Shown: positions 26,186 through 34,772 of the stretch, one piece after another
How the letters are laid out: every line of letters begins with the position of its first letter
How positions within the stretch are numbered: position 1 is the first letter of the stretch
NCBI GenBank assembly: GCA_003955985.1
Contig: CP033784.1
Span: 1,240,001 to 1,304,000 of the forward strand
Reading direction: 5' to 3'
Source: Corynebacterium jeikeium
Lineage (GTDB): Bacteria > Actinomycetota > Actinomycetes > Mycobacteriales > Mycobacteriaceae
DNA: 64,000 nucleotides
The notes under the pieces: model-generated
Database searches by the model: none
What the model was told of the DNA's origin: nothing
Seen by the model: the letters and a program-made list of their open reading frames with translations, nothing else
Made by a program: the position numbers and the translations under genes

Positions 26186-26220
26186 CAAAAAACTCCCTTG
26201 TGGAGGACCACAAGGGAGTT
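26186..26220 (-). terminator. Terminator of the tRNA cluster
   Basis: Perfect 13-bp stem AACTCCCTTGTGG/CCACAAGGGAGTT with a 4-nt loop, followed on the minus strand by TTTTTTGG. Confidence 0.88.
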
Positions 26221-26224
26221 AGCG

Positions 26225-26300
26225 TGGAGCGGATGACGGGACTCGAACCCGCGACCCTAACCTTGGCAAGGTTATGCGCTACCAGCTGCGCTACATCCGC
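26225..26300 (-). tRNA. tRNA-Gly(GCC), copy 1, CCA encoded
   Basis: Minus-strand cloverleaf beginning GCGGATGTAGCGCAGCTGG, anticodon loop CTTGCCAAG and T-arm GGGTTCGAACCC-like. Discriminator T then CCA are encoded (26225-26228). The tRNA body is identical to copies 2 and 3. Confidence 0.95.
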
Positions 26301-26402
26301 AAATACGCTCGCCCATAAGGGCTTACGTGGTGCGCGATACTGGGATTGAACCAGTGACCTCTTCCGTGTCAGGGAAGCGCTCTCCCACTGAGCTAATCGC
26401 GC
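26228..26402 (-). repeat. tRNA Gly-Val duplicated block, unit 1
   Basis: About 175 bp containing tRNA-Gly, a 27-nt spacer and tRNA-Val. Repeated 241 bp further at 26469-26643 with the spacer identical. Confidence 0.9.
26328..26402 (-). tRNA. tRNA-Val(GAC), copy 1
   Basis: Begins GCGCGATTAGCTCAGTGGG; anticodon loop CTGACAC gives GAC. The acceptor stem is fully paired (A6-U67). CCA is encoded. Confidence 0.95.
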
Positions 26403-26435
26403 TGGGGTAAAAGCTATATAGAAGCTTTCAAGCGC

Positions 26436-26460
26436 AACCCCCTTCCAGGAGAAGGGGGTT
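26436..26460. terminator. Hairpin between the duplicated tRNA units
   Basis: AACCCCCTT pairs with AAGGGGGTT over a 7-nt loop. It may end transcription of the upstream tRNAs; the T-tail is short. Confidence 0.55.
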
Positions 26461-26468
26461 TTGCACTG

Positions 26469-26541
26469 AGCGGATGACGGGACTCGAACCCGCGACCCTA
26501 ACCTTGGCAAGGTTATGCGCTACCAGCTGCGCTACATCCGC
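26469..26541 (-). tRNA. tRNA-Gly(GCC), copy 2
   Basis: Same body as copy 1; the 3' end continues TCAGT, so CCA is not encoded. Confidence 0.95.
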
Positions 26542-26568
26542 AAATACGCTCGCCCATAAGGGCTTACG

Positions 26569-26643
26569 TGGTGCGCGATACTGGGATTGAACCAGTGACC
26601 TCTTCCGTGTCAGGGAAGCGCTCTCCCGCTGAGCTAAACGCGC
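26569..26643 (-). tRNA. tRNA-Val(GAC), copy 2, acceptor mismatch
   Basis: Begins GCGCGTTTAGCTCAGCGGG; anticodon GAC. Position 6 is U rather than A, so pair 6-67 is U-U; one D-loop base also differs from copy 1. CCA is encoded. Confidence 0.92.
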
Positions 26644-26675
26644 ATTACATCGAAACCGGTAAGGAATCTCTGCTG

Positions 26676-26746
26676 AGGTGGAAACGGGAATCGAACCCGT
26701 GTACACGGCTTTGCAGGCCGTTGCCTCGCCACTCGGCCATTCCACC
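26676..26746 (-). tRNA. tRNA-Cys(GCA)
   Basis: 71 nt beginning GGTGGAATGGCCGAGTGGC; anticodon loop CTGCAAA gives GCA; discriminator U73 as expected for Cys. CCA not encoded. Confidence 0.95.
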
Positions 26747-26812
26747 GTGAGGCTGCCGCCTCAGTGGTTGCCTCGAAGTTATACCACAGAGCTTAACTTC
26801 TTGAGAAACCAG

Positions 26813-26885
26813 AGCGGATGACGGGACTCGAACCCGCGACCCTAACCTTGGCAAGGTTATGCGCTACCAGCTGCGCTACATCCGC
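26813..26885 (-). tRNA. tRNA-Gly(GCC), copy 3
   Basis: Body identical to copies 1 and 2; CCA not encoded. First tRNA of the minus-strand cluster. Confidence 0.95.
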
Positions 26886-27242
26886 ATCACGTTGCAAGGA
26901 GAGCGAAGGAGAATCTCAATTGCTCTCTTGCGGTGCGAAAGATACTTTAGCGTGCTTGTGCGATTGATTACAAATTACCAGGTGAACATCTGTATTGTGC
27001 CTGTGGGCGTAGGGCTAAAGACCAACCTTTGATGCCTCTGAATCGCAACGATGTCATTTATTCGCTTTCGTGGGTTGGTTACTGGGGGCTATCGAGTCGC
27101 TATCGTCATGGAGTTCCATCGGTGGGGTAATAAATCGTCGAACTGCGCAATCGCAAACGCAATGCAACCCAATTAGGGAAACTTCCAAAACGCGTGCTAA
27201 CTTATTCCGCAGAGCAGCAAAGGCTTAGTGCTTTTCTGTCCG
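26886..27242. other. Divergent region between tRNA clusters, no gene seen
   Basis: 357 bp without a plausible ORF. It should hold the promoters of the minus-strand tRNA cluster (see 26944-26973) and of the plus-strand tRNA-Val; for the latter I see only TAACTT near 27197 as a weak -10 candidate. Confidence 0.5.
26944..26973 (-). promoter_or_regulatory. Promoter of the tRNA cluster
   Basis: Minus-strand TTGTAA (26968-26973), 18-nt spacer and TAAAGT (26944-26949), about 60 nt before tRNA-Gly copy 3. Confidence 0.5.
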
Positions 27243-27317
27243 AGTCCCATAGCTCAGTGGAAGAGCGTTCCGTTCACACCGGAAAGGTCGCTGGTTCGAA
27301 CCCAGTTGGGACTACCA
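27243..27317 (+). tRNA. tRNA-Val(CAC)
   Basis: 75 nt with encoded CCA. Acceptor AGTCCCA/TGGGACT pairs fully; D-arm AGCTCAGTGGAAGAGC; anticodon loop TTCACAC gives CAC; T-loop TTCGAAC. Confidence 0.94.
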
Positions 27318-27320
27318 TTT

Positions 27321-27367
27321 AAAACCCCGGTCGACGCATCGTATAAAAACTGCGCGGCCGGGGTTTT
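27321..27367 (+). terminator. Terminator after tRNA-Val(CAC)
   Basis: AAAACCCCGG pairs with CCGGGGTTTT around a 27-nt loop. Confidence 0.8.
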
Positions 27368-27502
27368 GCTGTGTGACCTGAACTATATTCGTCCCTCTCG
27401 GGAACTTTTCTGGACTACCATCCGACAATAGGTATAAGGGCAGCGGTCAGACTACTGCTGTTCTTCTCGAACTGTCCCGCTTAAAGGAGTTGAACTGTTC
27501 TA

Positions 27503-28093
27503 GTGAGTCCCCGGGTCGCTTCAGGCGAAACGTTTCGGTTCTCAAAGTCGGGTTTCCGGCGTGCAGTAGCCGCCGCTGCGGCGCTTGTAGTCTTTGCAGG
27601 TGCGTCAGTTATTAATGCTGGCCCCGCGCATGCTCACGATTCCGTGCTGTCGTCTAACCCAGGCGACAAGCAGGTTCTCGATGAATTTCCGCACCACGTT
27701 TCTCTCAAGTTCTCCGGCAACCCCAAGAACAATTTCAACACCGTTGCAATTAGTGATGCAGATGCCAAGGAAGTCCTGTACTCCCACGAGCCAGAGGTAG
27801 TGGGTAATGAGGTCTCTTTGGATATCCCTGAGGATATTAATCCAGGCCCTGGTAACTACATCATTGGTTTCCAAATCACCTCCTCTGATGGTCACTCCAC
27901 CCGAGGAAAGACCTCTTTCTCAGTGGCTGATCCGGATGCTGCTGGCGCAGCCGAAGCCGGGGCAGAATCTCGTCAGACCGGTGCGCACGCCGAGGAAACG
28001 AAGTCAATACCGCTATGGGCTTATGGCCTCGGTGGTGGACTCATCGTCATCATCGCCGCTGTCGTCATCGTTATTAATCGAAAGGCAAAATAG
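27503..28093 (+). CDS. CopC-domain copper-binding envelope protein
   Basis: 196 residues, GTG start. A signal peptide (about 20-44) ends AHA, leaving His45 as the new N-terminus, the usual Cu(II) ligand of CopC. A second ligand segment, SSDGHSTRG (127-135), is present. The CopC domain ends near 142; a polar linker and a C-terminal membrane anchor (about 169-192, then NRKAK) follow. Binds copper outside the membrane. The PCuAC gene starts 4 nt after its stop, so both are one unit. Confidence 0.9.
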   Translation: MSPRVASGETFRFSKSGFRRAVAAAAALVVFAGASVINAGPAHAHDSVLSSNPGDKQVLDEFPHHVSLKFSGNPKNNFNTVAISDADAKEVLYSHEPEVVGNEVSLDIPEDINPGPGNYIIGFQITSSDGHSTRGKTSFSVADPDAAGAAEAGAESRQTGAHAEETKSIPLWAYGLGGGLIVIIAAVVIVINRKAK

Positions 28094-28097
28094 ACAC

Positions 28098-28706
28098 ATG
28101 AAGCTCAATCGCACTGCAACTGCACTGATCGCTGGTTCCGCAGCTCTGACCCTTGTTCTGGCAGGATGCTCGTCCGACGATAACACTGCTGCTGAGGTGA
28201 CTGAGTCCGCAACTTCCGCGGCGACCGAAGCTACCTCTCAGATGGAGAAGAGCGATGCTGCTGTGCAGCTGGCCGATGCCTACATCAAGGAAAAGCCGGC
28301 TGACAAGGGCATGACCGCCATCTTCGGTACGCTGACCAACAACACCGATAAGGACATCAAGGTTTCCTCCTTCAAGCTTGAGGGACTGAAGGAAGGCACG
28401 AAGTTCGAGCAGCACGACACCAAGGACGGCAAAATGTTCGAGGTGCCGGAAGGTTTGACGATTCCGGCTAATGGCGAACTCGTTCTCGAACCGGGTAGCA
28501 CTCACTTCATGATTATGGACAATGATGAAGCTATGGATGTGGGAGCTGAATACAAGCTCGTCATTGAGCTTTCCGACGGCTCTAGCATCACCCAGGACGT
28601 TGAGGTTCGCGTCCAGCCAGCGGGTGAAGAGGACTACGGTAATGACGGTGACCTGAACAACCCAGAGCACATGGGCGGCGGTGAGATGGATCACTCGGGT
28701 CACTAA
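28098..28706 (+). CDS. PCuAC copper chaperone lipoprotein
   Basis: 202 residues. Lipobox LAGC puts the lipidated Cys at 24. The PCuAC copper site is visible as His106, Met113, and HFM with His136 and Met138. The C-terminal tail is rich in metal ligands (EHMGGGEMDHSGH, 190-202), beyond the core family. Predicted to carry Cu(I) in the envelope, possibly to cytochrome oxidase or for detoxification. The longer open frame starting in the copC gene is spurious because the signal peptide begins at 28098. Confidence 0.92.
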   Translation: MKLNRTATALIAGSAALTLVLAGCSSDDNTAAEVTESATSAATEATSQMEKSDAAVQLADAYIKEKPADKGMTAIFGTLTNNTDKDIKVSSFKLEGLKEGTKFEQHDTKDGKMFEVPEGLTIPANGELVLEPGSTHFMIMDNDEAMDVGAEYKLVIELSDGSSITQDVEVRVQPAGEEDYGNDGDLNNPEHMGGGEMDHSGH

Positions 28707-28802
28707 TTCTTGTGACAAGTTGGTCAAGTAATCGCTCGTCGTAAAGCGGGCGTGAGCTCAGGTACGTCGAGGAATTGACTAACTGGAATCTAATGGTGGC
28801 AG

Positions 28803-28862
28803 AAGCGCTGGAGTTGGCAGGTTATTGCAGCATATGCAACGAACTCCGGCGCTTTTCTTTTT
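28803..28862 (+). terminator. Terminator after the PCuAC gene
   Basis: AGCGC-GGAGTT pairs with AACTCC-GCGCT, followed by TTTCTTTTT. Confidence 0.7.
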
Positions 28863-28984
28863 CCGAAAAAGGTTTTCGATACGGTCGAATTGGATAGGCC
28901 AGTGGTTGCGTTGAAGCCATTGAAAAATTGGCGGATTCCCAGCCACCTCATGTGCTCCAGTTCGAAGTAATCAGAAAGGTAAGA

Positions 28985-30220
28985 GTGCACAACATGTCCG
29001 AAGGCTTTTCCAGAAGACGTTTTCTTGGCGGGCTCGGCACCGCCGCAGGAGCCTCAGCGCTCGCCCTGGGGGCGCCGGAAGCCCAGGCGATTGGGTTGGA
29101 ACGTCCACAGGAAGAGCCACCGAAACCGCCTTTGCAGACAGCAACCGTACCTTTTGATGGCGCTCACCAGGCGGGGATTGCGACGCCCGCACAGGCGAAT
29201 CTATGGCTAATAGCCTTCAACGTGAAGAAGGGGGTCGATCGCAATCGCCTCCAAAACCTCATGCGTGCCTGGACGGATGACGCCCGCCGAATGACAGCCG
29301 GCAAGGCTACTCGAACGGATTTGGAACCCGAGCTCATGGGGAGTCCGGCCAATCTGACTATCACAGTTGGATATGGGGAGAATTTCTTCACAATCATCGA
29401 TAGGGAAGACCAGAAGCCTGAGTGGCTGGGAGATCTGCCAAAGTACGTTAACGATGAGCTCCGCCCGGAGTGGAACGGCGGAGACCTGTGCCTGCAGATT
29501 TGTGCGGACGACCCAGTAATGGTCTCCCATGCGGCCCGAATGATGATCCGAAATGCAGGTTCTTATTTGGATGTTCACTGGGTGCAAGCTGGTTTCCAGC
29601 ACGCCAATGGTTCTACGCAGGAAGGCGAGACCCCGCGCAATCTCTTCGGTCAGAAGGACGGTACGGTCAACCCGCGCACTCGTGAAGAATTCGACAAGCA
29701 GGTGTGGATTGATAGTGGTCCGGATTGGTTGCGGGGCGGTACAGCGATGGTTGTCCGCCGTATCGAAATGGATATTCCAGGCTGGGATGTGTTGGACCGC
29801 GAAAGCCGCACTGTTATTACCGGCCGAGATATCGGCACCGGCGCGCCAATTGGAGGTAAGGACGAGTTTGAGACCGTCGACCTGGCGAAGACTGATGAAT
29901 ATGGTCTGCCTCTGACGGATCCGAACAGCCATGTTGCGCTGTCAATGCCTCCGAAAGAGAAACCTAATCAGCGGATTCTGCGACGGGTCTACAACTATGA
30001 CCTGCCACCGGAACCGAATGGTCGATTCGAGACCAACACCGGCCTGGTATTCATTTGTTTCCAGAAGGACCCGTTGGAGCAGTTCAATCCGATTCAAGAG
30101 CGGCTGTCCAAGAACGACCGTCTCAATCAGTGGATTTTCCACATTGGATCCGCCGTGTTTGTTATGCCACGAGGAACTTCTGAGGAGGAGTACTGGGCCC
30201 AGGACCTTTTCGGGGCCTGA
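28985..30220 (+). CDS. Dyp-type heme peroxidase, Tat-exported
   Basis: About 411 residues. The twin-arginine signal SRRRFLGG and a hydrophobic stretch end at AQA. The DyP signature GxxDG occurs in GQKDGTVNP, with the distal Asp. I prefer the GTG at 28985, which has AGAAAGG 5 nt upstream; the ATG at 28994 is an alternative. DyPs use peroxide to oxidise substrates or assist iron release from heme. The position right after the copper genes suggests an envelope redox cluster; it is separated from them by a terminator, so it has its own promoter. Confidence 0.92.
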   Translation: MHNMSEGFSRRRFLGGLGTAAGASALALGAPEAQAIGLERPQEEPPKPPLQTATVPFDGAHQAGIATPAQANLWLIAFNVKKGVDRNRLQNLMRAWTDDARRMTAGKATRTDLEPELMGSPANLTITVGYGENFFTIIDREDQKPEWLGDLPKYVNDELRPEWNGGDLCLQICADDPVMVSHAARMMIRNAGSYLDVHWVQAGFQHANGSTQEGETPRNLFGQKDGTVNPRTREEFDKQVWIDSGPDWLRGGTAMVVRRIEMDIPGWDVLDRESRTVITGRDIGTGAPIGGKDEFETVDLAKTDEYGLPLTDPNSHVALSMPPKEKPNQRILRRVYNYDLPPEPNGRFETNTGLVFICFQKDPLEQFNPIQERLSKNDRLNQWIFHIGSAVFVMPRGTSEEEYWAQDLFGA

Positions 30221-30313
30221 GTTTTGACCGTGCGGTAAAGTGTGTGAACGACTGACGAAGGTCACCAGGTATGTGATTTTCGAAGACACTTTGAAAAGGA
30301 GTACACGCACGCC

Positions 30314-32374
30314 GTGTCAGAAGAATTTGCAACCCCAGCACCGTTTTCCGTGCCCGCAGGAGTTTCTGCGGGCGAGGCGATGAGAGACCTGGGTTTCCCG
30401 AACAAGGGCGTTGACGCCATCGTTTGTGTCCGCGACCCTGAAGGCAATTTGAAGGATCTGTCCTTTAAGCCAGAAGTGGAAACCGTCTTCGAGCCCGTTC
30501 CGGCGAATACTCCGGACGGTCGCGATGTCATCCGCCACTCTGCGACTCACGTGATGGCTCAGGCCGTGCAGTTGGAGTTCCCTGGGACGAAGCTGGGCAT
30601 TGGCCCTGCCATCGACAATGGTTTCTACTACGACTTCCGTGTCGATGAGCCTTTCTCGCCGGAGGATCTCAAGCGCATCGAAAAGCGTATGAAGAAGATC
30701 ATCAAGTCTGGTCAGCGATTCGAGCGCTTCGCGTTCGAGTCTGCCGATCAGGCGCAGGAAGCGCTTGCCGACGAGCCGTATAAGCTCGAGCTGATTGTTG
30801 AAAAGTCGGCCGGCAAGGTGGCCGAAGATGATGAGGCCAATGTCGACGTCGGTGGTGCAGGCACGACCTTGACCGGCTACCGCAACGTCAATCCGCGTAC
30901 CGGTGAGACCGAGTGGTTTGATCTTTGCCGCGGCCCGCACGTGCCGACCACCCGCTACATCCCTGCTTTTAAGATCATGCGTTCTTCCGCTGCGTACTGG
31001 CGGGGTGACCAATCTCGAGATAACCTGCAGCGTGTTTACGGCACTGCGTGGGAGTCCAAGGAAGCGTTAGACGAGTACCTCGACCGCATGCTCGAGGCTG
31101 AGAAGCGCGATCACCGCCGTTTGGGCTCCGAGCTGGATTTGTTCAGCTTCCCGGATGAGATTGGTTCTGGTTTCCCGGTATTCCATGTCAAGGGTGGCAT
31201 CATCCGCAACGAGATGGAGCAGCACTCCCGTCGCCGTCATATCGAAGCGGGCTATGACTTTGTGAACACGCCGCACGTAACTAAGGGTGACTTGTTCAAG
31301 AAGTCTGGTCACCTGGACTTCTACGCGGATGGCATGTTCCCGCCGATGCAGCTCGACGGCGAATATGACGAACACGGCAACTGCACCAAGGCTCCGCAGG
31401 ACTACTACGTCAAGCCGATGAACTGCCCGATGCACAACCTCATTTTCGCATCGCGTGGTCGCAGCTACCGTGAACTTCCGATTCGTATGTTCGAGTTCGG
31501 CACCGTCTACCGCTACGAGAAATCAGGCGTTATCCACGGTCTTACCCGAGCCCGTGGCTTTACGCAGGACGATGCCCACATCTACTGCACCGAGGATCAG
31601 CTGGAAGAAGAGCTCACTAATGTCCTCGACTTCATCATTTCGCTTCTGCGTGACTACGGCCTGGATGACTTCTACCTGGAGCTGTCTACGAAGGACGAAA
31701 AGAAGTTCGTCGGCTCGGATGAAATTTGGGAGAAGTCCACAGCTATTCTCCAGCGCGTTGCCGATGCTTCTGGCCTCGAGCTCGTTCCTGATCCGGGCGG
31801 AGCCGCTTTCTATGGTCCGAAGATTTCCGTCCAAGCCCGCGATGCCATCGGCCGTACTTGGCAGATGTCGACGGTACAGCTCGACTTCAACCTGCCGGAG
31901 CGCTTCGAGCTCGAGTACACCGCACCTGACGGAACCAAGAAGCGCCCGATTATGATTCACCGTGCGCTTTTCGGCTCCATCGAACGTTTCTTTGGCGTCC
32001 TATTGGAGCACTACGCAGGTGCTTTCCCGGCTTGGCTGGCTCCGGAACAGGTTGTTGGTATTCCGGTTGCGGATGACTGTATCCCACACCTGGAGGGCTT
32101 TGCTGCACAGCTGAAGTCTCGTGGCATCCGCGTCCACGTGGATACGTCCGATGACCGCATGCAGAAGAAGATTCGCAACCACACCCAGGCCAAGGTTCCG
32201 TTCATGATTCTGGCTGGTGCCCGCGACATTGAGGCAGGAGCCGTCAGCTTCCGGTTCCTCGATGGCACTCAGATTAACGGGATGGCAGTTGAGAAGGCTG
32301 TCGACATCATCTGTGATTGGGTTGCTTCGCGGAATAACGAACAGCCGAACAAGGAGAATGTCTCTGCTCTCTAG
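30314..32374 (+). CDS. thrS: Threonine--tRNA ligase
   Basis: 686 residues, GTG start. Order: TGS domain (about 1-75), editing domain with [10 protein letters not shown], then the class II catalytic core ([10 protein letters not shown] with a zinc Cys; [13 protein letters not shown] motif 2) and the anticodon-binding domain. No T-box leader was recognised upstream. Begins the long core block that matches M. tuberculosis Rv2614c onward. Confidence 0.98.
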   Translation: MSEEFATPAPFSVPAGVSAGEAMRDLGFPNKGVDAIVCVRDPEGNLKDLSFKPEVETVFEPVPANTPDGRDVIRHSATHVMAQAVQLEFPGTKLGIGPAIDNGFYYDFRVDEPFSPEDLKRIEKRMKKIIKSGQRFERFAFESADQAQEALADEPYKLELIVEKSAGKVAEDDEANVDVGGAGTTLTGYRNVNPRTGETEWFDLCRGPHVPTTRYIPAFKIMRSSAAYWRGDQSRDNLQRVYGTAWESKEALDEYLDRMLEAEKRDHRRLGSELDLFSFPDEIGSGFPVFHVKGGIIRNEMEQHSRRRHIEAGYDFVNTPHVTKGDLFKKSGHLDFYADGMFPPMQLDGEYDEHGNCTKAPQDYYVKPMNCPMHNLIFASRGRSYRELPIRMFEFGTVYRYEKSGVIHGLTRARGFTQDDAHIYCTEDQLEEELTNVLDFIISLLRDYGLDDFYLELSTKDEKKFVGSDEIWEKSTAILQRVADASGLELVPDPGGAAFYGPKISVQARDAIGRTWQMSTVQLDFNLPERFELEYTAPDGTKKRPIMIHRALFGSIERFFGVLLEHYAGAFPAWLAPEQVVGIPVADDCIPHLEGFAAQLKSRGIRVHVDTSDDRMQKKIRNHTQAKVPFMILAGARDIEAGAVSFRFLDGTQINGMAVEKAVDIICDWVASRNNEQPNKENVSAL

Positions 32375-32531
32375 AGGTCGTTAACGCTCTCTAATTCGAC
32401 CGCGTTGTTTTAACTGGTGAACCACGCGTGGTAATCCAAAGAAGTTGACCGCGAGGTCGTAAACTACAGCAGAGAAATATATGTGGTCGGGGCTCGAATG
32501 GGGTCCCGGCCACGCAACGAAGGGGATGGCA

Positions 32532-33161
32532 GTGAATCAGTCGGGAAGTGAAGAGTTGCCTCCGCAGCAGCAGGGCAATGCCGGCCAGCAGGAATCGTCT
32601 GATGGCGTATACGTCGACAGCGGTTACGGCGAACCGGATCGGCTCACGCGCTTATGGGCACCCTACCGGCTGGACTACATCGTCAAGCGTGGTGTGCATA
32701 ACTCCAAGCCATCTCGTAACCCCTTCGTTGATTTGCCGAAGCAAAGCGATGAGGAAGCACTCATTATCGCTCGCGGCGAGTGGGTGTACGCCGTTTTGAA
32801 TCTGTTCCCGTACAACCCAGGGCACCTCATGGTGGTTCCATATCGCGAAGTCGCCAACCTTGAGGACTTGACCGACGAAGAAACAGCCGAGATGATGCGA
32901 TTTGCCAAGCATGCGGTTCGTACTCTCAAATCGGTTTCGCGCCCGCACGCCGTCAATGTAGGTTTCAACTTAGGCAAGGCCTCCGGCGGTTCGGTCGCCG
33001 ATCACCTGCATATGCACGTCGTACCGCGCTGGTCGGGTGACAGCAATTTTATGACCGTGATCGATGGCACCAAAGTGTTACCGCAGGCTCTTCGTCAGAC
33101 TCGCGAGTTGCTTGCCGACGGCTGGCGTGCCCTTAATCAAGAGGATGGGGCAGCATGCTGA
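32532..33161 (+). CDS. HIT family hydrolase
   Basis: 209 residues from a GTG at 32532, favoured because AAGGGG lies 6 nt upstream; the ATG at 32526 touches that RBS. The histidine triad HLHMH is in ADHLHMHVVPRW. N-terminal Gln/Ser-rich tail of about 35 residues. Nucleotidylyl hydrolase or transferase; substrate unknown. Overlaps the next gene start by 7 nt and opens the PIM lipid operon, as in mycobacteria. Confidence 0.9.
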   Translation: MNQSGSEELPPQQQGNAGQQESSDGVYVDSGYGEPDRLTRLWAPYRLDYIVKRGVHNSKPSRNPFVDLPKQSDEEALIIARGEWVYAVLNLFPYNPGHLMVVPYREVANLEDLTDEETAEMMRFAKHAVRTLKSVSRPHAVNVGFNLGKASGGSVADHLHMHVVPRWSGDSNFMTVIDGTKVLPQALRQTRELLADGWRALNQEDGAAC

Positions 33162-33856
33162 GTGTCCGTGGCAGGGCTCCAATCCGCCCAGTAGTTGAAC
33201 CGATTGCCGCTGCACTTTTGCGGGTCGGCATTAGCCCGAACACGGTCACCCTGGTGGGAACGGTAGTTTCCGTTCTGCTTGCGGTAATCCTGATTCCTAC
33301 CAACCATCTTTTCGCAGCTGCGGTGTCAATCGCTATTTTCACTGCTTTTGACCTGCTCGATGGCACGATGGCCAGACTTCGAGGGCAGGGAACGAAATAC
33401 GGAGCGACGCTGGATGCTTCCTGTGACCGCATTACGGATGCTGCACTGTTCGGGGCGATAGCGTATTGGGTGGTGTATCACCATGACGCGGATTCAGTGC
33501 TGCTTATTCTGACACTGATCACTATGGGATCTTCCCAGGTCATTTCCTACGTTAAGGCTCGGGCAGAAGCTAGCGGCCTCAAGGTCAACGGCGGTCTCGT
33601 CGAACGTGCGGAGCGCCTGATTATCGGTCTAATCGGCATTGGGCTCCAGGGGCTTGGCGTGGACTATGCCCTCTACGTCGCAATGTGGCTCCTGGCGATT
33701 GGGTCGGTATTCACCGTCATTCAGCGCTTGTACATGGTGGCTAAGCAGCCAGGAGCGTTGGATCCCATCGCCCCGCCAGAAGGCGCAGCTGATAGTTCAT
33801 CTATCAACCCTGACTCTGCTACGAAGTCCACGGGTTCGGCTGATTCCAACAACTAA
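33155..33856 (+). CDS. pgsA: Phosphatidylinositol phosphate synthase (CDP-alcohol phosphotransferase)
   Basis: 233 residues, several membrane helices. The CDP-alcohol phosphotransferase motif D-G-x2-A-R-x8-G-x3-D-x3-D is in DGTMARLRGQGTKYGATLDA plus SCD. By position and family it makes phosphatidylinositol phosphate from CDP-diacylglycerol and inositol 1-phosphate, feeding the two genes after it. C-terminal tail is Ser/Thr-rich. Confidence 0.92.
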   Translation: MLSVRGRAPIRPVVEPIAAALLRVGISPNTVTLVGTVVSVLLAVILIPTNHLFAAAVSIAIFTAFDLLDGTMARLRGQGTKYGATLDASCDRITDAALFGAIAYWVVYHHDADSVLLILTLITMGSSQVISYVKARAEASGLKVNGGLVERAERLIIGLIGIGLQGLGVDYALYVAMWLLAIGSVFTVIQRLYMVAKQPGALDPIAPPEGAADSSSINPDSATKSTGSADSNN

Positions 33857-33867
33857 AGGAGGATACG

Positions 33868-34770
33868 ATGACTAGTTTCTTCCTGCCTCGCTCGAAAGAT
33901 GATTTCGTTGCGCTCGGCTATATGGCCGGGTGGAAGATTTTTGGTCTGCTGCCGGAACGCGTGGCCTACCGCATCGGCAACATAGCCGCCGATCGGGTAG
34001 CAGCAAATCCCACGACGACCCGCCAGCTTCGCAAGAACCTGGCTCGCGTTATGGGCTGTCCGCCTGAGGAAGTGCCGCAAGGGCTTATTCGGGCTTCCAT
34101 GCGTTCCTATCTACGCTATTGGGTGGAGGCATTCCGGTTGCCCTCCATCGCCTCTCCAGAGCTGGCAGACACGGTCGAATCCACCAGCGATGGGCTCGAA
34201 CGAGTTGCTGAGGCCCTCGAGGCCGGAGATTCCATCGTCATCCCACTGCCGCATTCTGGTAACTGGGATATGGCAGGTATGTGGCTCGTTTCCCGCCATG
34301 GCCGGTTCAGTACCGTGGCGGAACGGCTGAAGCCAGAGGTGCTTTACGACGCTTTCGTGGAGTACCGCGAATCCCTCGGATTCCACATTCTCCCGCTTAC
34401 CGGTGGCAAACCCGCGATGCCGGAACTGCAGAAGCGATTGGAAGACGGTGGCGTTGTGTGCCTGCTGTCTGATCGTGACTTCGGCGGCCACGGGGTCCCG
34501 GTCACTTTTTTCGGCGAGCAGACGACAATGCCGGTCGGCGCGGCAAAGCTGGCACAGGACACGGGCGCTCGGCTTATGCCCGCGGGCCTGTCCTACACGC
34601 GCGATGGTTGGCGCTTTGTAGCGCATCCATTCGTGCCGACTGAGGGGCGCAATCTAGCTGACATTGTCCAAGACATCGCTACTGTTTTTGAATCTGATAT
34701 TGCTCAGCATCCAGCGGATTGGCACATGATGCAGCCACTGTGGCCAGCAGATAAGAAGAGGTCAAAGTAG
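33868..34770 (+). CDS. Phosphatidylinositol mannoside acyltransferase
   Basis: 300 residues of the LPLAT family. The HX4D catalytic motif is HSGNWD, and the later GGHGVPVTFFGEQTTMPVGA is also typical. Transfers an acyl chain to the mannose of PIM1/PIM2 on the cytoplasmic face. Lies 11 nt after the PIP synthase and 2 nt before pimA in the PIM operon. Confidence 0.93.
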   Translation: MTSFFLPRSKDDFVALGYMAGWKIFGLLPERVAYRIGNIAADRVAANPTTTRQLRKNLARVMGCPPEEVPQGLIRASMRSYLRYWVEAFRLPSIASPELADTVESTSDGLERVAEALEAGDSIVIPLPHSGNWDMAGMWLVSRHGRFSTVAERLKPEVLYDAFVEYRESLGFHILPLTGGKPAMPELQKRLEDGGVVCLLSDRDFGGHGVPVTFFGEQTTMPVGAAKLAQDTGARLMPAGLSYTRDGWRFVAHPFVPTEGRNLADIVQDIATVFESDIAQHPADWHMMQPLWPADKKRSK

Positions 34771-34772
34771 CC

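Larger units (their letters stand above)
26469..26643 (-). repeat. tRNA Gly-Val duplicated block, unit 2
   Basis: Second copy of the 175-bp block at 26228-26402, with two substitutions in tRNA-Val by my comparison. Confidence 0.9.

Noticed and set aside
26115..26745. ORFs running through the tRNA cluster with repeated peptides
   Set aside because: They read across tRNA genes; the repetition reflects duplicated tRNAs.
26225..26885. Regular repeats suggesting a CRISPR array
   Set aside because: The repeats are complete tRNA genes; spacing and unit length do not fit CRISPR.
30221..30313. T-box or other riboswitch before thrS
   Set aside because: The leader is only about 90 nt and no T-box sequence or specifier stem was seen.
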